From the NCBI GenBank assembly GCA_900299305.1, contig OMJJ01000308.1, forward strand, positions 1-32,168: a stretch of 32,168 nt of DNA, given 5' to 3'. Under the pieces are notes generated by a model, which was not told the origin of the DNA, made no database searches, and was given only the letters and a program-made list of their open reading frames with translations. This document shows positions 7,244 through 15,042 of this stretch, one piece after another (within the stretch, counting starts at the first letter, position 1; each line of letters begins with the position of its first letter). Position numbers and translations under genes: made by a program. This DNA is from a bacterium. Lineage in GTDB: Bacteria > Armatimonadota > Chthonomonadetes > Chthonomonadales > Chthonomonadaceae.

Positions 7244-9247
7244 ATGTTTCTTAGACATCCTTGTAAGCCAACGAAGGCACTGCTTGGAGCAACCTTCCTT
7301 CTCCTCCTTTTAGGTGTTAGCACCTCTGTCTTCGCGCAAGGCACTCCCAATGCGTGGGGATACAACTTCTTTGGGGCACTTGGTGACGGTAGCAAAACCA
7401 ATCGCAAAGCCCCCGTATCCGTTGCCAACCTCGACCACATCACCCAACTCTCGGCAGGATACGACTTTACACTCGCACTCCGCTCGGATGGAACCGTATG
7501 GACATGGGGTGGTGGTAGCCCGAATGCAACCCAAGTTCCCGGAATAGACAAGATCGTACAGGTCGCCGCAGGACACGGGCACTCCCTCGCCCTCAAAGTA
7601 GATGGAACCGTATGGGCATGGGGTGCCAACGGAGTAGGACAACTCGGTGACGGAACCACCACTACCCGCAACAGCCCTGTACAGGTCGTTGGACTCACCG
7701 ATGTCGCCAACGTTGCTGGTGGAGGGGCGCACTCCCTCGCCGTAAAACTGGACGGAACCGTATGGGCGTGGGGCTGGAACAACGCAACCCAACTCGGAAC
7801 CGGAACCAACATCAACTACAGCGCGGTTCCCCTTCAAGTCTCTGGGCTAACGGGTGCGATTCAGGTCGCGGCAGGTTTTTACCAGTCTCTCGCCATAAAA
7901 GCAGATGGAACCGGCTGGGGGTGGGGCATGAACTCCAACGGACAGGTAGGAGACGGAACCACCAACGGGCGCAATGTTCCCGTGCAGATTGTGGGTCTTA
8001 GCGGTGCGCTCTCCATTGCCGGGGGCGGCTCTCACTCTATCGCCGTTAAAAACGACGGAACCGTGTGGGCATGGGGCTACAACGGAAGTGGGCGGCTCGG
8101 AGATGGAACCACCAGTCAGCGTAACTCCCCTGTGCGCCTTACTGGCGTTACCGGAGCGATTGGTGCGGCGGCAGGAGACGAACACTCGGTAGTTCTCAAA
8201 GCCGATGGAACCGTTTGGGGTGTAGGTAATAACCAGTACGGGCAGGTCGGAGATGGAACCAACACGACGTGCCTCACTGCCGTTCAGGTCAGTGGGCTTA
8301 CAGGACAGACCGCCCTCTCTGGGCGACACAACCAGAGTTTCGCCGTTGCCTCCGTTCCCCTTACACTACAACGGCAAACCTCCCTCACTATCTCGCCCAT
8401 CACTGCCCTCTATGCGGCTCCTATTACGGTAAAAACGGCACTCACGCTACAAGGAACCAGTTTCCCGCTTGGCGGCAGAGCCATTGTCCTTACAGTAGAT
8501 GGAACTACGGTTGGCAGAGCCACTACTGCTACTACGGGAGATGTCTCTATCACCGTGCCAGCTCTCTTCTCTATTGGCAAGCACACGATAGCCATCTCCT
8601 TTGCCGGAGATGATGTCAATGCGGCAACCTCTGCTAGTGCCCTCCTCACGGTCAATAAATCGACCACCTCTATCAATGCTGGCAATGTCACCGCTGTCGT
8701 AGGTAGCACCGTTACCCTAAGTGCAGTACTCTCTCGCAAATCGGACGGAGCGAAAATGGAAGGGGCAGAACTCGTCTATATGATAGAGTCAACGGTTATC
8801 GGCAGTGCCACTACCGATTCCAGTGGAACCGCCAAACTTATCTACACCATCCCAGACACCTTTGGGGCAGGCGCGAAGAGCCTAACTGTAAGTTATGCAG
8901 GAGATGCCTACTACAAAGCAGGGAAAGCGGTAAAAACCCTCACGATAACCAAAGCCAAAACCACGCTCACACAGTCTAGTGTAACCGGAAAAGTCGGCAC
9001 CAACGTCAACCTTTCCGCTACCCTCAAGCGTAGAGATGGAACCGCGCTTGCCAACAAAACCATTCACTTCCAAGTAAACGGAGTAGCAGTAGGAGACGCT
9101 ACCACCGACAGCAACGGAGTAGCCACCTTCGTCTACTTTATTCCCACCGACACCGTAAAAGCCAAATATCCCCTTGCGGTATCGTTTGACGAAGACGATG
9201 TAAACTTGGGAGCCACCAAAACCGGTGCAAACCTCACGGTGAAGTAG
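7244..9247 (+). CDS. secreted RCC1-propeller protein with C-terminal Ig-like domains
   Basis: A 667-residue exported protein. Residues 1-31 form a signal peptide (hydrophobic GATFLLLLLGVSTSVF, cleavage near FAQ). Residues 34-370 hold about seven RCC1-type repeats with the recurrent GTVWAWG and QLGDGT patterns, a count matching a seven-bladed propeller. Residues about 380-470, 473-569 and 571-666 are three bacterial Ig-like (group 3 type) domains, each ending in a LTV or LTI strand. The ATG at 7244 is chosen because AAGGA lies 8 nt upstream and the signal peptide starts there. No sortase, PEP-CTERM or membrane anchor is seen at the end (ANLTVK), so it is probably released or held by other means. 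The role may be cell-surface or extracellular binding. RCC1 proteins in bacteria are largely uncharacterised. Confidence 0.85.
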   Translation: MFLRHPCKPTKALLGATFLLLLLGVSTSVFAQGTPNAWGYNFFGALGDGSKTNRKAPVSVANLDHITQLSAGYDFTLALRSDGTVWTWGGGSPNATQVPGIDKIVQVAAGHGHSLALKVDGTVWAWGANGVGQLGDGTTTTRNSPVQVVGLTDVANVAGGGAHSLAVKLDGTVWAWGWNNATQLGTGTNINYSAVPLQVSGLTGAIQVAAGFYQSLAIKADGTGWGWGMNSNGQVGDGTTNGRNVPVQIVGLSGALSIAGGGSHSIAVKNDGTVWAWGYNGSGRLGDGTTSQRNSPVRLTGVTGAIGAAAGDEHSVVLKADGTVWGVGNNQYGQVGDGTNTTCLTAVQVSGLTGQTALSGRHNQSFAVASVPLTLQRQTSLTISPITALYAAPITVKTALTLQGTSFPLGGRAIVLTVDGTTVGRATTATTGDVSITVPALFSIGKHTIAISFAGDDVNAATSASALLTVNKSTTSINAGNVTAVVGSTVTLSAVLSRKSDGAKMEGAELVYMIESTVIGSATTDSSGTAKLIYTIPDTFGAGAKSLTVSYAGDAYYKAGKAVKTLTITKAKTTLTQSSVTGKVGTNVNLSATLKRRDGTALANKTIHFQVNGVAVGDATTDSNGVATFVYFIPTDTVKAKYPLAVSFDEDDVNLGATKTGANLTVK

Positions 9248-9273
9248 ACCGCTCTACCAAGCCGTATCGTTCC

Positions 9274-9309
9274 CAGCCCTGTGCTTATAGAGAGTACAGG
9301 GCTGTTTTT
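9274..9309 (+). terminator. rho-independent terminator after RCC1 gene
   Basis: A perfect 9-bp stem, CAGCCCTGT (9274-9282) with ACAGGGCTG (9296-9304), has a 13-nt loop and is followed by TTTTTC. It lies 26 nt after the stop codon. Confidence 0.9.
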
Positions 9310-9460
9310 CTCTCTGATTTCCCTACAAAAACCTATTTTCTGTATTTTAAGGAACCCGATTGCCGTATCTGCGTCTAAACAGGAAGGAGAATCGAAAGCA
9401 GTGCGCGAAAATAGTACTGAAAATTTTTATCCGCCACTGTCACGAAATCCAAAATCGTCC

Positions 9461-9488
9461 GTCTAGTACAGTATAAGATTTACTAGAC
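9461..9488. promoter_or_regulatory. 8-bp inverted repeat centred on a -10-like box
   Basis: GTCTAGTA (9461-9468) and TACTAGAC (9481-9488) are perfect inverted repeats around a 12-nt spacer holding TATAAG (9472-9477). A dimeric repressor bound here would cover the -10. No good -35 is visible. The downstream start codon is at 9518, with GGAGG at 9507-9511. Confidence 0.5.
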
Positions 9489-9517
9489 TCCGAAAACACG
9501 GGCGCAGGAGGCTATCC

Positions 9518-11077
9518 ATGATAGCACAAAACCTAACCACAAACGCCCGACTCCTGTCCTCTCAGGGGCTTCCGCCTACAGAGCTAGACATAGAGCCGGT
9601 ACAGGCAGCGGATATAATACGCAGACGCTTTGCGGCGCGTGCCATCTCTTTCTTGAGCAACACACGCACGCTAGAAGACGGACGCACCCTTCCCGCACGA
9701 CTCAGTGCCAACGACTGCTACGTCGCTATGGCAGAGGCGTGTAAGAAGATGGCGCGGGTAGCAGTACGCAAATATCAGGCAGAACCCCACCTTCATGCAC
9801 TGGGCTACGCCGACGCGCTGGAAGTTCTCTTCCCCGACCCCACTGCCTACCTTGCCCGTTGCATCCGCTCTGTTATCAGCGACACCGAACGCCTAAACCG
9901 CCGAGAAATCCCCACCGTCTCGCTAGACCAGCCTCTGCGCGGTCTAAGCACAAACGGAGAGACCGCGCTTCTACTCCAAGATACCCTTGCTGTAGAAGAG
10001 ATTTCCGCGCAACCCGAACCGGCGTTGCTAGATATGGATGACCGCGAAGCCTTCCGTAATGCGTTGACTCACGCCCTACAGAGCATTCCGCCCAACTACC
10101 TTGCCGCTCTGCAAAAAGATATGGCGCGTGACCAAGAACGCCAATCGGGTATCAAGGTGGCTCCTGAAACGGATAGAGAACGCCAGACCGTCTGTCGGGC
10201 ACGTGCCGCCCTCTCGCAGATTATTCTAAAAGAGTGCGGTATGGATAATCCGTTCGTGCGCCTCCTCGCCCAACAGAGGAGTAGCCGCGTGCGCCAAAAG
10301 TCGTCCCCGTCTCAAAAATGGACTGCGGAGCGTCAGAGCGAACTGTTCCGCAAACTGATGAACACCCCGTGGGCAGAGCGTTCCGAAGAACCCTCCCCCG
10401 AAGGCAATGTAGAAGAGGCTATCATCAACGAAGTCAGCGTATCGCGCCCCGTCGCCTCTCCCTCACCAGAGATGCGCCAAGCGATGCGTGTGATGGATAC
10501 CTACACGTTAGGCGATAACCCTACCACCGAACACACCCAAGCGCAAGCCCTCTACGAGCAAGCCCGACACGCTCGTAAAGTAAAAAATGACCTCGAAGAG
10601 GCACTAAAACTCTATCGTGCCGCTTTCGACCTAGATAATCGCTTCTTTGCAGCCTATAATGAAGTAGGAGTACTGCTCTCACAGATGGGCAACCTCCGCG
10701 AAGCACTCAAGGTCTACCTGAAAATTATCGAAGACCCCAACGCAGGAGACCACCGCTTCATCGCCGCGACCAATGCCGCCGACATCTACCTCACTTGGTA
10801 CGATGCAGGGCGCAACCGAGAAAGAAATATCGAACGCGCTCTTCACTACGCGCAAATCGCGATGCAGAAACCCACGCCCATGCGAGCCTGTAATCTGCTA
10901 CTCGCTTTTGTAAAAGATAAGTTTTATCTGGAAGCACAGAAGGTAATGGAGACCGTTTTGAAGAATAACCTCCGTGAATGCCCCGCGGAGAAGTTTTTGC
11001 AGACCCTGTTTCAGATACGAGACACCGATTTAGTCACCTGGTGGAGTTGGCTAGACGGCGAACTCGGAAGGGAGTAA
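9518..11077 (+). CDS. degenerate sigma-70-like protein fused to TPR domain
   Basis: A 519-residue cytoplasmic protein with two parts. Residues about 65-140 resemble sigma-70 region 2 and its linker: ALEVLF, then TAYLARCIRSVISDTERLNR, then SLDQPL, a phrase typical of sigma factors after region 2. Residues about 175-238 resemble region 4 (REAFRNALTHALQSIPPNYL, then DRERQTVCRARAALSQII), but the helix-turn-helix is hard to see. Residues about 340-500 form TPR-like repeats (ALKLYRAAFDLDNRFFAAYN; REALKVYLKIIEDP). The linker 255-335 is polar. GGAGG lies 6 nt before the ATG. It is followed 4 nt later by a small secreted peptide gene. It may be a transcription regulator with a protein-sensing C-terminus. 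The sigma resemblance is my own reading of motifs; an unrelated helical protein remains possible. Confidence 0.55.
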   Translation: MIAQNLTTNARLLSSQGLPPTELDIEPVQAADIIRRRFAARAISFLSNTRTLEDGRTLPARLSANDCYVAMAEACKKMARVAVRKYQAEPHLHALGYADALEVLFPDPTAYLARCIRSVISDTERLNRREIPTVSLDQPLRGLSTNGETALLLQDTLAVEEISAQPEPALLDMDDREAFRNALTHALQSIPPNYLAALQKDMARDQERQSGIKVAPETDRERQTVCRARAALSQIILKECGMDNPFVRLLAQQRSSRVRQKSSPSQKWTAERQSELFRKLMNTPWAERSEEPSPEGNVEEAIINEVSVSRPVASPSPEMRQAMRVMDTYTLGDNPTTEHTQAQALYEQARHARKVKNDLEEALKLYRAAFDLDNRFFAAYNEVGVLLSQMGNLREALKVYLKIIEDPNAGDHRFIAATNAADIYLTWYDAGRNRERNIERALHYAQIAMQKPTPMRACNLLLAFVKDKFYLEAQKVMETVLKNNLRECPAEKFLQTLFQIRDTDLVTWWSWLDGELGRE

Positions 11078-11081
11078 TTCA

Positions 11082-11240
11082 ATGAAAATACGAAACGCAT
11101 TCGCGCTCTTTACACTCACTCTTACACTTGCCGCACTTGCTGGCGGTTGGACTTACGGCGGTGGTATCAAAGATACCCCCACCAAAGTCGCCGATGGACA
11201 AGAGACACACGGTATTGCCCCTACCGTAAAGAACGCCTAA
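11082..11240 (+). CDS. small secreted peptide, 52 aa
   Basis: A short open frame that translates to 52 residues. The first about 20 form a clear signal-like segment (KIRNAFALFTLTLTLAALAG), followed by GGWTYGGGIKDTPTKVADGQ and a short polar tail ending PTVKNA. The start lies 4 nt after the sigma-like/TPR gene stop, with GGGAG 7 nt upstream overlapping that stop, so translation is probably coupled. No cysteines or known peptide family are recognised. It could be an exported signalling or accessory peptide, and a chance ORF cannot be fully excluded. Confidence 0.6.
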   Translation: MKIRNAFALFTLTLTLAALAGGWTYGGGIKDTPTKVADGQETHGIAPTVKNA

Positions 11241-11279
11241 ATTTTAACTCCGGATTCTATAGGAGTCCTACTTCGCTTT

Positions 11280-11312
11280 GCCCCCTCCTAAGCGGTAACG
11301 CTTTTAGGGGGC
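11280..11312 (+). terminator. hairpin with GNRA-type loop, possible terminator
   Basis: The outer stem GCCCCCT (11280-11286) pairs with AGGGGGC (11306-11312). The inner stem AAGCG (11290-11294) pairs with CGCTT (11299-11303) around the tetraloop GTAA. Only an interrupted T-rich stretch follows, so it may attenuate rather than stop transcription into the HEAT gene 37 nt downstream. Confidence 0.5.
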
Positions 11313-11348
11313 TAATGCTTTTGCTATCACCTATTACCGAGGTTGTTA

Positions 11349-13208
11349 ATGTTACGCAAAGCCTACGTTTGCGCCCTCGCCGTGCTTGCACTTCTCCTGC
11401 CCCTCTCCCATGCAAAAGCACAGTCCTCCGCGCCCACAGACCGCGCCGCCCTTACCAGCACCATCCGCAACCTCGAAATCGAGGAGCCCGCTCGCTATCA
11501 AGTACTAAAAGACCTGCTTGATATAGACCCGCAGATAGGCTTCGAGGTACTGCGCGACACTTGGAAAGATCTCCGCTCTGTCGATGCCAAAATCGCTCTG
11601 CTAAACACCTACCTCGCCGCCGCAAACCCTCACATCGTCGAAATTGCCTATATCGGCGCAACTGACCCTAGCCTACTGGTTCAGAATTTTGCCCTCAATC
11701 TCGCCGATAGCATCAGTTTCCGCTCCTTTAGCGACGACTACGAGGCGTTTTTGGAGTGGCACAAAACTGCCGTCAAGAAAACTCTCAAAGAGATACTCAC
11801 CGAAGGCGTAGCCTATTTTACCAAACGCTACCAGCAAGCAGATGACAGCACCCGTGAACTCCTTATCAATCAACTCGTAAATAAAAACTTCACCTCGCCC
11901 ACCCGTATCGCCAAAGCCCGCCGCGAAGCCGTGCTAGAATCGGGGCTAATGGAGGTTATTGGGAAATCTATCGTACCCGATGCCATTCCCAACACCCTCC
12001 AGATGGTGTTCCAGTTTTGTAAGCAGGTGCGCCCCGACGAACCCTTCCTAAAACGTTATATTCTCCCCCTCTGTAAGCACGAACAGCCCGTAAGCCTCCG
12101 CCTCCAAGCCGTATCCGTACTAGCAAGACCCGACTGCAAATGGGCAGTACCCACCGTTCTCCAACTCTATCTAGATGAGTACCCCGAAAGCCTCGTATAC
12201 AACGTAGGGCAGACCCTTGGGCAGATAGGCGATGTCTCGGTTATCCCTACCCTTATTGGGGTGCTAGATGCTGATAACAGCCGTGAAGGTGCGCTTTTAA
12301 TTGGTAATGTGCTATCACAACTAACAGGAGTGTTTATTAACGAGATCCATGATGCGGTGTGGTGGCGTGACTGGTGGCGCAAAAACAAGGTTCGCCTACC
12401 GGAATCTCTGCGTAACGCCACTATCCCCAAAGTGGTCATAAAAAAACGGCAAGCACAGTCCGACTTCAACGCCTCCTTTGTACGCTCCGAATCTCGCCAA
12501 GCCGACGGTACTCCCCAGTCTACCTACTGGCTACTTATCCCTAGTAACGGTGGGGGTGGGCGACGGGCATTCAGAGGTGAAATCGTAGAAGGGGCAGTGC
12601 GCCGTCCTCGCACTCTAGGCTTACTTATCGTGCTACAACCGGGCGATGGTAACGGGGCTACCGAAACAAACACGTGGCAGGAGATAGCCCAAGCCAACCT
12701 GAAAGGAAGGTATCTGGTGGCTCTGCCCGTCGCACCCCGCTGGAATCCCAATCAGAAAACGACGTGGCTTACTAATGCCAACAAAGCAGAGGTTAAAGAG
12801 GCGAAGTTTACAACAGAAGCATTTATCAACAACATCGTGGCGGACGTAGCGACCAACTACCCCCTAGACAACACACGGGTCTTTGTTATGGGCGCAACCG
12901 ATAGCGGATTGGGGGCATACGCGGGTATCTTAGACGAAAAATCGCGCGTAACAGGCGGCTTTTTCTACTCTGCCGCCTTCAAATCTGCCCAACTCCCACC
13001 CCTCAAAAACGCAAAAGGCAAGCGTTTTTACCTCCTGCACCCCAAAGAGAACAAAACCTACCCCTACCTAATAGCCGAAACCGCCAAAACCCTTCTCACT
13101 CAAAACGGGGCCACCGTAAAGCTAGAGGAGTTAAAAGCCGCCGTCGCTTCGGAGATTCCGCAAAACACGGCTACCGCCCTAGAGTGGCTAGAGACGGGAA
13201 AGCAGTAA
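11349..13208 (+). CDS. secreted HEAT-repeat protein with degenerate alpha/beta-hydrolase domain
   Basis: A 619-residue exported protein. The signal peptide is MLRKAYVCALAVLALLLPLS, with cleavage near AKAQ (about residue 25). Residues about 30-330 are helical HEAT-like repeats (VSLRLQAVSVLAR; IGDVSVIPTLIGVLD), closing with WWRDWWRKNK (338-347). Residues about 390-600 resemble an esterase/PHB-depolymerase-like fold: LGLLIVLQPGDG, YLVALPVAPRW, then VFVMGATDSGLGAY in place of the nucleophile elbow, and FYLLHPKEN in place of the usual HG-x-x-D acid/histidine strand. The expected GxSxG serine appears as Thr517, so catalysis is doubtful. The ATG at 11349 has GAGGT 5 nt upstream; an in-frame TTG at 11343 is less likely. 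It may be a periplasmic binding or scaffold protein. Confidence 0.75.
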   Translation: MLRKAYVCALAVLALLLPLSHAKAQSSAPTDRAALTSTIRNLEIEEPARYQVLKDLLDIDPQIGFEVLRDTWKDLRSVDAKIALLNTYLAAANPHIVEIAYIGATDPSLLVQNFALNLADSISFRSFSDDYEAFLEWHKTAVKKTLKEILTEGVAYFTKRYQQADDSTRELLINQLVNKNFTSPTRIAKARREAVLESGLMEVIGKSIVPDAIPNTLQMVFQFCKQVRPDEPFLKRYILPLCKHEQPVSLRLQAVSVLARPDCKWAVPTVLQLYLDEYPESLVYNVGQTLGQIGDVSVIPTLIGVLDADNSREGALLIGNVLSQLTGVFINEIHDAVWWRDWWRKNKVRLPESLRNATIPKVVIKKRQAQSDFNASFVRSESRQADGTPQSTYWLLIPSNGGGGRRAFRGEIVEGAVRRPRTLGLLIVLQPGDGNGATETNTWQEIAQANLKGRYLVALPVAPRWNPNQKTTWLTNANKAEVKEAKFTTEAFINNIVADVATNYPLDNTRVFVMGATDSGLGAYAGILDEKSRVTGGFFYSAAFKSAQLPPLKNAKGKRFYLLHPKENKTYPYLIAETAKTLLTQNGATVKLEELKAAVASEIPQNTATALEWLETGKQ

Positions 13209-13213
13209 CGCAA

Positions 13214-13247
13214 AAAGCCCTCTGCCAATACGAAGGCAGAGGGCTTT
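13214..13247. terminator. bidirectional terminator between convergent genes
   Basis: A perfect 13-bp stem, AAAGCCCTCTGCC (13214-13226) with GGCAGAGGGCTTT (13235-13247), encloses an 8-nt loop. On the minus strand it is followed by TTTTTG, serving the gene that ends at 13265. On the plus strand the T-run is short (TTT). Confidence 0.9.
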
Positions 13248-13264
13248 GTAAGAGGGATACGGTT

Positions 13265-14350
13265 CTATAGACCGCTAGGATCTACTGCAAAGGGAGAGAT
13301 AATCCCTAGTACTTTGAGTTCGGCTACCAGTTTGGACGCATCTGCAAGCAGTATCTGCGCCCAGCGTTGGGTATCGGGGTCGTTTTTGCGAAGAAGGGTG
13401 CTTCCTGCCGAACAGATGGAGCTGATATGCCCCATAATAATCTCTTCGGTAAGGATTTCGGCGGGCATAGCAAGGGCGGCTTCTTCCAGAGAGCGCGTAC
13501 CTGCCCCCTCCCGCTTCCCAATAACCACTCCCTCCGAAAGCAGACGTGCCTCTATCGCAATCAGCTCTTTTTTAATAGCGATATAGAGGGGGGTGGTGTC
13601 CATATCCTTATCGGAAGAGACCCCGTAGTCGGCTTTATTGATGCCGTAGAACATGGGGTCGGTAGTCGCGTAGTTGACAAACATCACCGCGATAAACTTT
13701 TGGAACACGTTGCGGTCAAAACTATATTTGCTTAGGTAGTTGCTATCGTCTAGTACGCTATAGAGAACGTCTTCAAAGAGAGTCACAATAAAAGGATGAG
13801 ACCCCATCTGAACCAGCTCGTCGTGGGTAGTGGCTATGGCGAATTCGTAGTTGTACGAGAGGTCGTTGGCGTTGGTATGCCCTTCCGCCTCTGCCACCGA
13901 ACTAAACACATTTAGTTTCATCATGGCATCGAGGTTTCGGCGGGGGTAACCTCGGCTCATCATATCCATTACATACTGCTTAAACTCTGCGTAGTCGGTT
14001 CCTAGAAAGTGAGCAAGGTTCGCCTTGATTTTGTCGCGGAGTTCTTGGAGGCGTAGTACCAGATTTTGACGCGCAGAGTGGATAATATCCATCATCTCTT
14101 CGCGCAGAGGGTCTTCTGCATCGAAGTAGTCTAGCGTCTCAAAGGTGGTGCGGATAACGGCAAAGTCGTTCAGTCCGTCTTCCAAACAGGGATAGGCAAT
14201 CCCTAGTATTAGGTCGTCTGGAATGGTCTCTAGCATATCGGCATTTTTGATGCCGCTCTCTTCCGCTACCAAAGCATAGAAGCGATTTTTGGTGGTCAGG
14301 CTTTTGATAAGCGCGACACGTCGGGGGTCATGAATATGCTGGTTGCTCAT
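13265..14350 (-). CDS. hypothetical helical protein, 361 aa
   Basis: I do not recognise this family. It encodes 361 residues, acidic and mostly helical by composition, with no signal peptide or transmembrane segment, so it is probably cytoplasmic. Notable stretches are ETLDYFDAEDPLREEMMDII, HFLGTDYAEFKQYVMDMMSR, and a C-terminal helix with RWAQILLADASKLVAELKVL. The ATG at 14350 is preceded by GGGAA at very short spacing, and GAGGT lies further off (about 14 nt). It ends 17 nt from the strong bidirectional terminator and starts about 55 nt after the outer-membrane-protein gene stop. It could be the last gene of the Lrp/aminotransferase set or have its own promoter. Confidence 0.75.
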   Translation of the reverse strand: MSNQHIHDPRRVALIKSLTTKNRFYALVAEESGIKNADMLETIPDDLILGIAYPCLEDGLNDFAVIRTTFETLDYFDAEDPLREEMMDIIHSARQNLVLRLQELRDKIKANLAHFLGTDYAEFKQYVMDMMSRGYPRRNLDAMMKLNVFSSVAEAEGHTNANDLSYNYEFAIATTHDELVQMGSHPFIVTLFEDVLYSVLDDSNYLSKYSFDRNVFQKFIAVMFVNYATTDPMFYGINKADYGVSSDKDMDTTPLYIAIKKELIAIEARLLSEGVVIGKREGAGTRSLEEAALAMPAEILTEEIIMGHISSICSAGSTLLRKNDPDTQRWAQILLADASKLVAELKVLGIISPFAVDPSGL

Positions 14351-14406
14351 CTTCCCGTGTAGTTACCTCGTCTGTTCATAAGAGTGTGGTGTGCCTCCTC
14401 TACCCT

Positions 14407-15042
14407 CTAGTTTGCAACTCGAAAAGTTAGTCCGTAGTAGACTTGCCCATTTAGGCTATGTGCGCTTGCTTCCAAGTGCTTTATAACTGGAACCCCAACG
14501 CTGAAGTTGGGACGATAGCGATAGAGTTCTGCATCCAGTGAGATGCCGTTGCGGAGGCGAGTTGAGATACCTAAGAATACGCCTTCAAAGCGTCCTGTTC
14601 CTGCCCCTGCGGATAATTTTATCTCTTTCCAGAGTTTTAGTTGCCTATCGGAGAGAAAAATCGACTTTCCTGCAACCAAATAGAGCGACTGTCTCTCGAT
14701 TCCAGTACCGAGTATGTCGCGTACCCCCAAAGAGATGGCGGGGATACTGCCCAAGTCGGTGAACAGTGGGTACTGGATATTAAGCGAGTCGCGGAGTCGC
14801 GAATCGCCTAGCAAATCCCACCGATTATACTCCAATTCGATGGATTGCGGGGTAGAAATCTGTACCCAACTAAAATTTTCGTTGCGCCGATAGGGGCTAA
14901 CCATCGTCTCTAGGCGGTAGCCGTAAGAGGGCAGTGTGGAGGCGTAGGGCGCAAGTACGATACGTTCTGCCCTTATGGGTAAGTTCCCCAAGAGCAACAT
15001 TGCCCCTACAAACAGAGCGCAAAGCGCGTTTTTGGTTCTCAT
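14407..15042 (-). CDS. predicted outer-membrane beta-barrel protein
   Basis: A 211-residue exported protein with a signal peptide (MRTKNALCALFVGAMLLLGN, cleavage near IRA). The mature part is an alternating hydrophobic pattern without long helices, e.g. SLYLVAGKSIFL, EGVFLGISTRLRNGISLDAE, and a final strand GQVYYGLTFRVAN. That suggests a small outer-membrane barrel, loosely reminiscent of YjbH-type or short-porin proteins. Its ATG overlaps the aminotransferase stop by 4 nt (ATGA at 15039-15042), so translation is coupled. A barrel gene tied to an aminotransferase/Lrp pair is unusual. The ligand is unknown. Confidence 0.65.
   Translation of the reverse strand: MRTKNALCALFVGAMLLLGNLPIRAERIVLAPYASTLPSYGYRLETMVSPYRRNENFSWVQISTPQSIELEYNRWDLLGDSRLRDSLNIQYPLFTDLGSIPAISLGVRDILGTGIERQSLYLVAGKSIFLSDRQLKLWKEIKLSAGAGTGRFEGVFLGISTRLRNGISLDAELYRYRPNFSVGVPVIKHLEASAHSLNGQVYYGLTFRVAN

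Noticed and set aside
7480-8270. Possible CRISPR array in the repeated GATGGAACC stretches
   Set aside because: Repeats fall in frame as RCC1 blades of one protein, with coding sequence between them and uneven unit lengths.
7024-8739. Long antisense ORFs opposite the RCC1 gene
   Set aside because: They are shadows of a repetitive coding strand. No start signals and no recognisable domains.
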